Shown piece by piece: positions 1 through 6,844 of a stretch of 64,000 nucleotides of DNA (positions are counted from its first letter, which is position 1; every line of letters starts with the position of its first letter). The DNA lies in assembly GCF_000224005.2 (NCBI RefSeq), contig NZ_CP007031.1, positions 1,889,001-1,953,000 on the forward strand. Direction: 5' to 3'. The notes under the pieces are model-generated. The model did not search any database. It was not told the origin of the DNA and was given only the letters and a program-made list of their open reading frames with translations. The DNA comes from Marichromatium purpuratum 984. Its GTDB lineage: Bacteria; Pseudomonadota; Gammaproteobacteria; Chromatiales; Chromatiaceae. Both the position numbers and the translations under genes were made by a program.

Positions 1-354
1 GAGGCCGAGCGCACCCTCCGCCAGGGGCTCGCCCAACGCCCCGAGGCCGCCACCCTGCACCACGCACTCGGCCTCGCACTGATCCGCCAACAGCGCTGGC
101 CCGCCGCGGTCGAGGCACTCGGCCACGCCGCCCGACTCGCCCCCGACAACGCACGCCATGCCTATGTCCTCGGGCTCGCCCAGGCCCGCGCCGGCGAGCC
201 GGAGACCGCGCTCGCCACCCTGCGCGCCGCCCAGCGTCGTCACCCGGAGGATCGCGACCTGCTGGTCGCCATCGTCGACCTCGCCCGCCGTCACGGCGAG
301 CAGCAACTGGCGCTCGACTATGCGACCAAGCTGCAGCGGCTCGGGCCGCCCTGA
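1..354 (+). CDS. TPR-repeat protein, C-terminal end (partial)
   Basis: Reading frame 1 is open from the first base to a TGA at 352-354, giving 117 residues with no start, so the 5' part lies outside the window. The residues form alternating Ala/Leu-rich amphipathic helices with TPR-like spacing: small residues at the tight helix-packing positions (ALGLALIRQQ, YVLGLAQARAG) and repeated Ala-Arg-x-Pro turns. TPR proteins are protein-protein interaction scaffolds. The actual role cannot be told from this fragment. GC content is high, like the host background. Confidence 0.7.
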   Translation, partial: EAERTLRQGLAQRPEAATLHHALGLALIRQQRWPAAVEALGHAARLAPDNARHAYVLGLAQARAGEPETALATLRAAQRRHPEDRDLLVAIVDLARRHGEQQLALDYATKLQRLGPP

Positions 355-487
355 GCCGAGCCGTACACGCTGGGGTTCCATTGCATCGAAAGGGTGGTAT
401 AGACTCGGGTGGAAGCCACCTCCAGGGCCCGCGAAGATCGCCGGACCGCGTCGGTCAGCAACCTGGGCGTGCAAGGACCGAAGCGCC

Positions 488-934
488 GTGGACGCCGAGA
501 ACACCCACCAGGTCTTCGACTGGCTCTGGACCTCAGGCCAGCTCTCCGAGGCCGACATCGCCGCCCTGCCCCGGCTGGGTGTCGACACCGTCATCAACCT
601 CGCCCCACCCACCGCCCACAACGCCCTCCCCGGCGAGGCCGAACACATCACCGCGCTCGGGCTGAGCTACATCCAGATCCCCGTCGACTGGGAACAACCG
701 CAGATCTCCGACTACCAGACCTTCTCCGTCTTGCTGCGCGCGTTGCAGCGAGAGGGCCGGCGTGTCTGGGTGCACTGCGCGCGGAACATGCGGGTGAGTG
801 CGTTTGTTTATCTGTATCGGCGGATTGAGTTGGGTGAGGCTGAAGAGGTGGCGCGGTTTCCGATGCGGGAGGTTTGGGTGGGGAATGGGGTTTGGGGGGA
901 GTTTATTGCGGTCTGCATGGAAGGCGTTGACTGA
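488..934 (+). CDS. Protein tyrosine phosphatase-like protein with a non-canonical active-site loop
   Basis: 148 residues from a GTG start; AGGA at 474-477 is a possible ribosome site. The N-terminal half reads like a dual-specificity phosphatase fold (QLSEADIAALPRLGVDTVINL, then a predicted general-acid region VDWEQPQ). The signature loop is HCARNMRVSAF, which is C-x4-R rather than the canonical C-x5-R, so the Cys and Arg are offset by one. I recall a bacterial family with a similar NMRVSAF loop, so this may be a family trait and not a mutation. Substrate unknown. Codon use becomes more T-rich near the 3' end, approaching the accessory region. Confidence 0.7.
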   Translation: MDAENTHQVFDWLWTSGQLSEADIAALPRLGVDTVINLAPPTAHNALPGEAEHITALGLSYIQIPVDWEQPQISDYQTFSVLLRALQREGRRVWVHCARNMRVSAFVYLYRRIELGEAEEVARFPMREVWVGNGVWGEFIAVCMEGVD

Positions 935-1089
935 TCGCGGGTTCAGATGAAGAGAGTACCAGTTACGTCCCGTGTGATCATATTCCCCGTCGAAGCGACC
1001 CTTTATTCCGAGCCCGCAAGGTCCTTGAACCTTTGATTCACTAAGCCACGGCTCGCGCAACACTCCACAGCCCGGGAGCCTGATCGTCT

Positions 1090-1227
1090 ATGGACATCCG
1101 TTTGCAGAAGACGTTCGAGCACATCGTCCCACTTCAAGCGTTCAAAGAATGTGCACAGAAACGCCCGGAGCTATGCCTATTCAATAAGCGGGCTTACAAT
1201 CTCAGGGGACTTGGCCGTTATACCTAA
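1090..1227 (+). CDS. Possible small ORF, 45 residues, stop codon inside an attC-like box
   Basis: Lies in the otherwise gene-free 935-1248 stretch. It is a basic, Cys-containing peptide starting MDIRLQKTFEHIVPLQ and ending RGLGRYT. Its TAA lies inside ACCTAAC (1222-1228), which matches the RYYYAAC R'' box of integron attC sites; clearer cassette genes in this window also stop inside that box. No ribosome site is clear and no homologue is recognised. It may be a gene remnant or a chance ORF. The rest of 935-1248 shows nothing else I can support. Confidence 0.22.
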   Translation: MDIRLQKTFEHIVPLQAFKECAQKRPELCLFNKRAYNLRGLGRYT

Positions 1228-1248
1228 CCAAAAGCCGAGGTAAACCAG

Positions 1249-1626
1249 ATGAAAAGTGAAGATTTTAATAAGTGTCGACAATTTCTTGAGAAAGCGATAG
1301 ATAATTACCCAGATAATAGTGAGATTCTTAAAGTTTACTTACGACTCATTGAATTGAAAAGTGAGTATGACAAAGAAACGCACAAGGCGTGGATTGAGAA
1401 GAAAGTTCGTGAGAGCGAGCTCAACACTCAACTTCAAACTGCAGCACATACAAATGACACCGATTTGAGTAAGACATATCACACGAACAATACCAACTAC
1501 GGGATGGCGGTTAGCCAGCAGCAGTGGGAGAGTTTTCGACATTACCAGACGCAAACTCACGGAACCGCCCAGAGCGCAATGCAGCATGGCTTTCATACTC
1601 CGCAAGTCGGTCATGGCGACGTATAG
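1249..1626 (+). CDS. Hypothetical protein, TPR-like N-terminus
   Basis: 125 residues, AT-rich compared with the host. The first ~50 residues (CRQFLEKAIDNYPDNSEILK) look like a single TPR or half-TPR hairpin, followed by a charged helix. The C-terminal half is rich in Gln, His, Thr and Asn and probably disordered. GAGG lies a short distance upstream of the ATG. It sits just before the P-loop ATPase gene (start 1688) on the same strand, so the two may form a unit, but a GGACACC-type repeat variant lies in the spacer. Function not recognised. Confidence 0.55.
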   Translation: MKSEDFNKCRQFLEKAIDNYPDNSEILKVYLRLIELKSEYDKETHKAWIEKKVRESELNTQLQTAAHTNDTDLSKTYHTNNTNYGMAVSQQQWESFRHYQTQTHGTAQSAMQHGFHTPQVGHGDV

Positions 1627-1640
1627 CCGGAGATAAAGAG

Positions 1641-1662
1641 AAATAAAGAACACCTATTTACC
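1641..1662 (+). repeat. Diverged GGACACCCAC-type repeat
   Basis: The sequence AAAGAACACCTATTTACC is a variant of the GGACACCCATTTACC copy at 5851-5879. It lies in the spacer between two accessory genes. Assigned by eye only. Confidence 0.4.
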
Positions 1663-1687
1663 AAAAACAAAAACGGATGCCGTGGAA

Positions 1688-2971
1688 ATGTTTGCAAAAA
1701 ATAAAACCTCTGATGTGTTCGGGATTAACAGCGATGTGCGTCCCGCATCTTATGTAGATCGAGGCGATCTAGATGAAACTATTGCTAAGCTACTCGATCG
1801 AAACACACATATAGCGCTAAAGGGCGAGTCTAAATGTGGAAAGTCATGGCTTCGCCAAAAGAACATACCTAACGCTCTAGTTGTCCAGTGTCGATTGGGG
1901 CGAGGCGCCATAGATATTTACATTGACGCTCTCTCTCAACTAGAAGTTCGCTTTATTGTAAGCGAAAAATCTACCGGCAAAGTAGAAGGTCGCGTCGAGG
2001 CCAAAGGCGCCGTTGGTAAAGGTCTAATCGAAAAGGTCTTCGGGCTCACAGGAAACTTGTCCGCTGACGGCTCAGCAAGCCATACTGGTGAAAAATCCAA
2101 GGCGTTGGTTGGGCACGATATCAACGATCTTCGATATGTCGCCGACCTTATTAGAGAAAGTGGCAGGCGGCTTGTAGTAGAAGATTTTCATTATCTTTCG
2201 GTTGATGAACGCAAAAAGCTTGCCTTCGATTTGAAAGCGCTTTGGGACTACAGCCTTTATGCAATCATAATAGGCGTATGGAGCCAAAGCAACATGCTAA
2301 TTTACCTCAACCCAGATTTATCTGGTCGAATAGAGGAGTTATCAGTATATTGGTCAAGCGAAGATCTAAAGCGCGTTTTAAATCAAGGCGGAAAAGCACT
2401 GGGAATAACTTTTGCAGAAAAATTTAAAGATGCCGCTGCAAGCTTGAGCTATGGGAATGCCGGCATTCTACAAGCACTCACATTAAAGTCTCTTGACGCA
2501 TTAGGAATAACTGAAAATGTTGCCGCCAACACTGAAATCAGTGATGAGCATGCACTTCAAAATGCGGCCTTACACTATGCTGACCAGTTGAATGCTTTGT
2601 ATCAGCAATTCGCGAAGCGTGTAGCTGGAGGAATTAGAAGGCGCCAGGATTCCACAGGGATCTATGCACATGCGATGGCGGTAATATTGGACGCTCCTGA
2701 TGAAATGTGCCTCAGAGGAATTCCTCTTGAGTACATATACCAATTGGCCCACGCAAGGGAAAACAGAATTCAAAAGGGCAACCTGCGCTCCATACTTGAA
2801 AAGCTTGAAGGGCTACAAGTTGATGAAGAAGGGCGTGGCTTGGTTGTCGCTTATAATGAGGCAGATGGCGAGGTGACTGTCGTCGATAGGCAACTTCTGC
2901 TATATCGTAAATTTTCTACAGTGAGATGGCCGTGGGAAGATCTCATTGGAGAGGTCCATGAAAAGTTGTAG
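1688..2971 (+). CDS. P-loop (STAND/AAA-like) ATPase, accessory gene
   Basis: 427 residues from ATG; a GTG two codons upstream (1682) is an alternative start. A Walker A motif, GESKCGKSW, lies near residue 45, and a Walker B-like hydrophobic strand ending in acid residues (RRLVVEDFHYL) near residue 165. A helical region follows, and a C-terminal winged-helix-like part (GNLRSILEKLEGLQVD) that resembles the lid/WH of STAND NTPases. Such ATPases are common in anti-phage and other conflict systems, but the effector is not obvious; residues 80-140, rich in Gly/Lys/Glu, have no recognised fold. The low GC against the background indicates horizontal acquisition. The upstream TPR-like gene is a possible partner. 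Confidence 0.6.
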   Translation: MFAKNKTSDVFGINSDVRPASYVDRGDLDETIAKLLDRNTHIALKGESKCGKSWLRQKNIPNALVVQCRLGRGAIDIYIDALSQLEVRFIVSEKSTGKVEGRVEAKGAVGKGLIEKVFGLTGNLSADGSASHTGEKSKALVGHDINDLRYVADLIRESGRRLVVEDFHYLSVDERKKLAFDLKALWDYSLYAIIIGVWSQSNMLIYLNPDLSGRIEELSVYWSSEDLKRVLNQGGKALGITFAEKFKDAAASLSYGNAGILQALTLKSLDALGITENVAANTEISDEHALQNAALHYADQLNALYQQFAKRVAGGIRRRQDSTGIYAHAMAVILDAPDEMCLRGIPLEYIYQLAHARENRIQKGNLRSILEKLEGLQVDEEGRGLVVAYNEADGEVTVVDRQLLLYRKFSTVRWPWEDLIGEVHEKL

Positions 2972-2998
2972 CGAACCGCCGGGACTCCGAGTCATGCA

Positions 2999-3024
2999 GG
3001 TAAAGGACACCCACTTATCAGCTT
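2999..3024 (+). repeat. GGACACCCACTTATCAG repeat, short copy
   Basis: The core TAAAGGACACCCACTTATCAG is identical to the core found at 5186, 5452, 5768 and 6570, but the downstream leader sequence of those copies is absent. It lies shortly after the ATPase stop. See the repeat array at 4931-6844. Confidence 0.75.
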
Positions 3025-3064
3025 CAATTAAAAGCCATTATCCGGCGCTCGGGCTGAGCTAGCG

Positions 3065-3196
3065 ATGCTAAGCCTTGGTCTCGCTTATGTTGCAAATTGC
3101 ATTTCTAAGAACGGGAAATGGACTAGCGGTCTACACATGTATTGGTGGAGTAGAAGCCGATTAACAGACATTCCCGAATTAAAGTCGAAGATTTAA
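3065..3196 (+). CDS. Possible 43-residue ORF or gene remnant
   Basis: The frame reads MLSLGLAYVANCISKNGK and ends LTDIPELKSKI; its composition is protein-like and contains a Trp pair. There is no clear ribosome site. It lies between a short repeat copy and the IS1 element, so it may be what is left of a gene broken by these insertions. Nothing else is supported in 2972-3277. Confidence 0.2.
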   Translation: MLSLGLAYVANCISKNGKWTSGLHMYWWSRSRLTDIPELKSKI

Positions 3197-3338
3197 GAGG
3201 CGCTGGCGCAGCAAGTCTTTATCGGTAATCTTATTTGACAGCTTTGTCGCTGGTAATGCTAATTGTTATGTTTGTTGGGTAGTGCCCTGACCGATAGGAT
3301 TTTGAATCGCTCGATGTTTTTGGCTCGCCCGCAATGAA

Positions 3339-3776
3339 TCACGCGCACATCGTAGCGTTGTAATGATGAATGAAGTTCCAGAGTGCACCCAGATGGTTTT
3401 CCTGGTTCTTCGAGAACGCGAGCGACTTTCTCACCAAGCGGGAGATACGCTGCCGGAGTGTACCGTTGAACCGTTCGATGTGGTTGGTTTCCCCTTGTGA
3501 CTTCGCACTGGGGTAATGTCGGTGTGCCGGGATGATCCGCGCATAGGCGCTCCAGAAATCTGTGTAGACGGGAGCGGAAGTCTGATATTGCGCTGGGATG
3601 GAATCCCACAGAGCCTGTGCGGAGCGCTCCGTACGATCGCCAACATGGACCCCGACGATACGCCGGGTCAGGCGATCCATGGCGAGCCAGATCCATTGTT
3701 TGTTCAGGCGTTTTCCGACAAAGGACCACAGTTCGTCGCACTCCAGAATTACTCCGTAGGGTGTGGTGTTTTTTTT
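3339..3776 (-). CDS. insB: IS1 InsB, DDE transposase catalytic part, expressed by -1 frameshift
   Basis: About 145 residues in the -1 frame relative to InsA, read through from the A8 run. The frame contains the catalytic-domain segments of IS1: ILECDELWSFVGKR (first Asp), VYTDFWSAYARIIP (second Asp) and TNHIERFNGTLRQR with the Glu, then the C-terminal NFIHHYN. The protein made after slippage would be the full transposase starting at 4063. No internal stop is present, so the element appears able to make transposase. Confidence 0.9.
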   Translation of the reverse strand, partial: KKNTTPYGVILECDELWSFVGKRLNKQWIWLAMDRLTRRIVGVHVGDRTERSAQALWDSIPAQYQTSAPVYTDFWSAYARIIPAHRHYPSAKSQGETNHIERFNGTLRQRISRLVRKSLAFSKNQENHLGALWNFIHHYNATMCA

Positions 3777-4063
3777 AGCGCGACCTGACGAGGGACCTTC
3801 TTGTACTTCTCGTTCACGTAGTTCTGCAGCCAGGCCTCGGAGACCTTCACCGCACGGGCAATTCCGGCCAGGGAGATTTTTTCCAGCAGCAACCGATCGA
3901 TCAGTTCGCGGGTTTCCTGAGAAACCGGGCCCTTGGCAGGATGGAGAACGAACTGGCGACCGCAATCTTGACACTTGTACAACTGCTTTTTCAGCCGGTT
4001 GAATCCATTTTTGGTCACATGGTTGGAGTGACACTGCGGACATGTCAGATACATCTTCTTCAT
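3749..4063 (-). CDS. insA: IS1 InsA, DNA-binding repressor/transposase N-terminus
   Basis: 104 residues. The N-terminus carries the IS1 zinc finger: CPQCHSNHVTKNG followed by YKCQDCGRQF. A helix-turn-helix region with GIARAVKVSE and an IS1-type end follow. InsA alone binds the element's ends and represses transposition; ribosomal slippage near its 3' end joins it to InsB. The run of eight A on the coding strand (plus-strand T8 at 3769-3776) comes just before the InsA stop and is the expected -1 slippery site. Confidence 0.9.
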   Translation of the reverse strand: MKKMYLTCPQCHSNHVTKNGFNRLKKQLYKCQDCGRQFVLHPAKGPVSQETRELIDRLLLEKISLAGIARAVKVSEAWLQNYVNEKYKKVPRQVALKKTPHPTE

Positions 4064-4125
4064 CCTTAAAGCAAGAGATTCTGATCTTATCGAAACCTAT
4101 CGGTCAGGGCACTATCGTTTGTTGA

Positions 4126-4344
4126 AGATATAACTACGCATGCGGGTCAGCAAATCGACCCCTTGGTAAAGGTTTACAGCTTGACGGAACAAGCTGCTTT
4201 GTCTATGGATACGTTCAATCTGCGCAACTTAAAAAATGGCTAAAGAATAAAGCAGCCCCTCAGTTGGATGCGAGTCTTTCTCAAGCTCGATACACTGAGC
4301 TTGAAATTAAACTTCACAGAGATCGTGAAGGCGGCGAGGCCTAA
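4126..4344 (+). pseudogene. 3' fragment of an integron-cassette-type gene of unknown function
   Basis: The frame is open only from 4126, just inside the right IS1 flank, to a TAA at 4342-4344. It gives about 72 residues (…GLQLDGTSCFVYGYVQSA, then LKKWLKNKAAPQLD). There is no start, and a TGA precedes it at the IS junction. Its stop lies inside the attC R'' box GCCTAAC (4339-4345), as in intact cassette genes. It is most simply the 3' end of a broken cassette gene. I cannot find the matching 5' part across the IS. Confidence 0.4.
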
Positions 4345-4420
4345 CAAGACCTTTACTCGACCACTTTACTGCCGCGCTTCGCTATGCAGTGAAGTGATCG
4401 GGTTAAGCTTGTCGTTAGCG
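4339..4420 (+). other. attC recombination site (integron cassette), complete
   Basis: 82 bp. It starts with R'' GCCTAAC (4339-4345) and ends with GTTAGCG (4414-4420, a slightly degenerate GTTRRRY). The two halves form an imperfect stem: CGACCACTTTACTGC on the left pairs with the complement of GCAGTGAAGTGATCG on the right (13 of 15 positions), and TAACAAG faces CTTGTCGTTAG at the base. A gene stop lies in the 5' box and a new gene with a strong ribosome site begins 18 bp downstream, which is standard cassette layout. Confidence 0.75.
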
Positions 4421-4437
4421 TCGAAAGGAGAAGCTTA

Positions 4438-4911
4438 ATGCCAGTATCCCTGGATAATTTCATTACTTACTCCCTTGTTGCGCTTGTGAGTGTCATCATT
4501 ACACGGCTAGTTTCACGGCGCTCCGAGAACATGAAGAATACTTTGGATATGTTTCGGCATTACAATTCCATTGATTTGCTAGGCGCAAGAAATCGAGCCT
4601 GGAAATTTCTAAATGGCGACTACAAGGATAATCAAATATCTTTTGAGCAACTTATGTCTACACACGGCGAAAGCCCAGATATTTATGACGATTTGGCAAA
4701 GGTAATCTATTTTTGGATGTCATTGTGCCTTCTCAAAATGGAAGGGGGAGTATCAAAGAAGATGGCAATAAAGCTATTTGCAAGACAATATTCAGATTGG
4801 GAAGATGCATTTCGCCCACTCTATGAGAGCACAAAGACAGAATCTGAGTATGTGCCGGATTGGTTTATTCTTTTTGAAAATATGAATATGGCCTGGCTAA
4901 AGATACGCTAA
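4438..4911 (+). CDS. Cassette gene, membrane-anchored hypothetical protein
   Basis: 157 residues. AAGGAG at 4425-4430 is well placed for the ATG. An N-terminal hydrophobic helix (ITYSLVALVSVIITRLV) is followed by an RRSENMKN stop-transfer, so the rest is probably cytoplasmic and helical. No catalytic motif is seen. It begins 18 bp after a complete attC, and its own TAA is embedded in an attC-like CGCTAACAAG, so it is a one-gene cassette whose attC was later cut off by a repeat. It resembles small uncharacterised cassette proteins; function unknown. Confidence 0.7.
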   Translation: MPVSLDNFITYSLVALVSVIITRLVSRRSENMKNTLDMFRHYNSIDLLGARNRAWKFLNGDYKDNQISFEQLMSTHGESPDIYDDLAKVIYFWMSLCLLKMEGGVSKKMAIKLFARQYSDWEDAFRPLYESTKTESEYVPDWFILFENMNMAWLKIR

Positions 4912-4930
4912 CAAGGAAAATGCCGAGAGA
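4906..4930 (+). other. Truncated attC (5' end only)
   Basis: CGCTAACAAG overlaps the stop codon of the preceding cassette gene, as the R'' box of an attC does. No GTTRRRY partner follows. After about 20 bp the sequence passes into the GGACACCCAC repeat at 4931. The same arrangement is seen at 18571. Confidence 0.5.
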
Positions 4931-4992
4931 TAAAGAGGACACCCACTTATCAGCTTGAGGTCGCTCTTCCCCCTCCTGCCCCCGGCTGCTAC
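4931..4992 (+). repeat. GGACACCCAC repeat with leader, copy truncated by an IS5-type relic
   Basis: It begins TAAAGAGGACACCCACTTATCAG (with two extra bases against the other copies) and continues with the shared segment GTCGCTCTTCCCCCTCCTG up to GGCTGCTA. Homology to the other long copies ends there, where the transposase remnant begins. Confidence 0.8.
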
Positions 4993-5006
4993 GTTTTTTA
5001 CGAAAA

Positions 5007-5174
5007 CTAATGCCTGAGGCATCTGCGGATAAAAGCAAGCGTGAACATTGCCGAAAAGCTGGTCGCCAACTTGTCGTAACGGGTGGCGATGCGTCGACAG
5101 GACTTGAGCCAGCCGAACAGCCGCTCGATGACGTTGCGCTTGCGATAGCTGGGCTTGTTGAGTACCCGAGTTCC
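5007..5174 (-). pseudogene. IS5-family transposase C-terminal remnant
   Basis: About 55 residues on the minus strand, SYRKRNVIERLFGWLK and then RIATRYDKLATSFSAM, are the typical C-terminal end of IS5/IS427-group DDE transposases (with the Glu of the DDE triad in VIERLF). The rest of the gene and both ends are missing. It is sandwiched between two copies of the GGACACCCAC repeat, so it is a dead fragment trapped in the array. Confidence 0.8.
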
Positions 5175-5185
5175 TGGTAATACCT

Positions 5186-5447
5186 GGTAAAGGACACCCA
5201 CTTATCAGCTTGAGATCGCTCTTCCCCCTCCTGCCCCCGGCTGCTAGAGTCGAGACGCGACCGGTCGCGAAGCCGACGGATCGCGGACCTTGCGGCCCAC
5301 GGCTGTCGCCCCGTCGCTGCTTGCGCGCCCGATGCGCCCTCACGATCAAGGATCCCCCGCTCGATGAACGCACCTCGAAGCCAGACCCTCGCCGCACGCG
5401 TCTTCATGGACTCCGGAATGCGACTCCAGGCTCTGACTGACGTACTG
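5186..5447 (+). repeat. Long GGACACCCAC repeat, copy of the SWIM-operon leader
   Basis: About 262 bp, nearly identical to 6570-6830: TAAAGGACACCCACTTATCAG, the GTCGCTCTTCCCCCTCC stretch, the perfect palindrome GCGACCGGTCGC, then a GC-rich leader to GACTGACGTACTG. It stops just short of the part of the leader that carries the operon's start codon. Confidence 0.85.
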
Positions 5448-5451
5448 CGTA

Positions 5452-5764
5452 GGTAAAGGACACCCACTTATCAGCTTGAAGTCGCTCTTCCCCCTCCCGA
5501 CCCTGGCTGCTAGAGTCCAGACGCGACCGGTCGCGAAGCCGACGGATCGCGGGCCTTGCGGCCCACGGCTGTCGCCCCGTCGCTGCTTGCGCGCCCGATG
5601 CGCCCTCACGATCAAGGATCCCCCGCTCGATGAACGCACCTCGAAGTCAGACCCTCGCCGCACGCGTTTTCGTGGACTCCGGAATGGGACTCCAGGCTCT
5701 GACTGACGTACTGGGCTAGCGCGGCGATGGCGCCCCCCTGGACTGTTGAGCAGGTCAACGGCAG
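5452..5764 (+). repeat. Long GGACACCCAC repeat carrying leader plus first codons of the SWIM gene
   Basis: About 313 bp. It matches 6570-6883, including the ATG and about 11 codons of the SWIM zinc-finger gene (MAPPWTVEQVNG here, MAAPWTIEQVSG in the real gene). It ends where the next repeat begins at 5768. So the region between repeat and coding start has been duplicated upstream as a truncated gene head. Confidence 0.85.
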
Positions 5765-5767
5765 AAG

Positions 5768-5850
5768 ATAAAGGGACACCCACTTATCAGCTTGAAGTCG
5801 CTCTTCCCCCTCCCGACCCTGGCTGCTAGAGTCGGGACGCGAACGGTCGT
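5768..5850 (+). repeat. GGACACCCAC repeat, truncated leader copy
   Basis: It begins AAAGGGACACCCACTTATCAG and follows the other copies through GGCTGCTAGAGTCGGGACGCGA, then diverges. Confidence 0.8.
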
Positions 5851-5879
5851 AGTAAAGGTAAGGGACACCCATTTACCAA
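5851..5879 (+). repeat. Short GGACACCCATTTACC repeat variant
   Basis: AAGGGACACCCATTTACC lies directly after the preceding truncated copy, 44 bp before the LysE-type gene. It most resembles the variants at 1641 and 18589, which also end TTACC rather than TTATC. Confidence 0.6.
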
Positions 5880-5922
5880 ATATGCGAAAGTTCACTGGTG
5901 AGCATTGCTGGAGCCATGATCA

Positions 5923-6531
5923 ATGAATACCGAACTATTTTTTGCATTTATTGCGGCCACTGCAGTCATATGCACAATTCCGGGTCCCAATATCACGCTA
6001 ATCGTAGCAACCGCCGCAACAAAAGGTGTCCGTGCGGGTTTAATGGTGGTTCTAGGCACTACAGTTGCTCAAGTTATTCAGATTGCCATGGTTGTCGCAG
6101 GCTTGGCATGGCTTATATCAGCATATGGCTTTGCATTTGATCTGCTTAGAATGGTAGGGGCGGCCTATCTAGTTTATCTCGGCATTAAAGCGTGGCTTAC
6201 TGCAAACCATCCAGAAAGAGAAATCACCAACAGTGAATCCTTAAAGCGTGGCTTTTTTGTTGGTTTGGCAAATCCGAAAAGCCTTGCGCTCCTAGCTGTA
6301 TTCATCCCTCAGTTTATTGACCCTACACTGCCGACAAACTTCCAATTTATTGTTCTGGCATTTACATATCTATCCATCGCTATCGCATTTGATACTCTTT
6401 ATGCAGTGTCTGCGGGTTATGGCGGAAGATCCATTTATTCACATAGGGCGAAATTTTACACAAGTCGCCTTTCAGGGCTTATATTGACAGGCGGTGGTTT
6501 GTGGTTATCAAGCCTCCAGAAGAACGAATGA
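5923..6531 (+). CDS. LysE/RhtB-family amino-acid exporter
   Basis: 202 residues, about six membrane segments. The N-terminal signature IPGPNITLIVATAATKG is the family hallmark (PGP followed by a Gly-rich helix), and GFFVGLANPKSLALLA is the conserved loop and fourth segment. LysE/RhtB proteins export amino acids or homoserine lactone-type compounds through the inner membrane; the substrate cannot be told here. GC content is lower than the host, and the gene is flanked on both sides by GGACACCCAC repeats, so it was probably carried in with the repeat-bounded segment. Confidence 0.85.
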   Translation: MNTELFFAFIAATAVICTIPGPNITLIVATAATKGVRAGLMVVLGTTVAQVIQIAMVVAGLAWLISAYGFAFDLLRMVGAAYLVYLGIKAWLTANHPEREITNSESLKRGFFVGLANPKSLALLAVFIPQFIDPTLPTNFQFIVLAFTYLSIAIAFDTLYAVSAGYGGRSIYSHRAKFYTSRLSGLILTGGGLWLSSLQKNE

Positions 6532-6569
6532 CCAATAGCGAACATAGCCGGGTATGCTGGCGGCGTAGG

Positions 6570-6844
6570 AGATAAAGGGACACCCACTTATCAGCTTGAA
6601 GTCGCTCTTCCCCCTCCTGCCCCCGGCTGCTAGAGTCGGGACGCGACCGGTCGCGAAGCCGACGGATCGCGGCTTGCGGCCCACGGCTGTCGCCCCGTCG
6701 CTGCTTGCGCGCCCGATGCGCCCTCACGATCAAGGATCCCCCGCTCGATGAACGCACCTCGAAGCCAGACCCTCGCCGCACGCGTCTTCGTGGACCCCGG
6801 AATGGGACTCCAGGCTCTGACTGACGTGCCGGGCTAGCGCGGCG
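6570..6844 (+). repeat. GGACACCCAC repeat forming the native leader of the SWIM operon
   Basis: Probably the parental copy of the array. It runs from AAAGGGACACCCACTTATCAG without a break into the start codon of the SWIM gene at 6845. It includes the palindrome GCGACCGGTCGC. Any operon promoter should lie here, so the upstream copies may carry duplicate promoters. Nothing else is seen in 6532-6569. Confidence 0.8.

Larger units (their letters stand above)
3278..4116 (-). mobile_element. Complete IS1-family insertion sequence with 8-bp target duplication
   Basis: 839 bp. Terminal inverted repeats: TAGTGCCCTGACCGATAGG at 3280-3298 and its exact complement at 4096-4114. The direct repeat GTTTGTTG flanks the element on both sides (3270-3277 and 4117-4124), which is the 8-bp target duplication expected of IS1. 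It encodes InsA and the InsB frame on the minus strand with an A8 slippery run between them. Every part is intact, so the insertion looks recent and possibly active. It lies just upstream of the 3' fragment of a cassette gene (4126-4344). Confidence 0.92.

Noticed and set aside
355-487. Riboswitch upstream of the phosphatase-like gene
   Set aside because: The stretch has short GC-rich stems and a CCTGGGC word, but I could not fit it to any riboswitch class that I know.
533-1063. 176-residue minus-strand frame over the phosphatase-like gene
   Set aside because: Antisense shadow; no family features and the plus-strand gene is convincing.
4931-6844. CRISPR-like array
   Set aside because: Repeats are irregular in spacing (tens to hundreds of bases), the spacers are themselves copies of one leader, and no cas gene is near.
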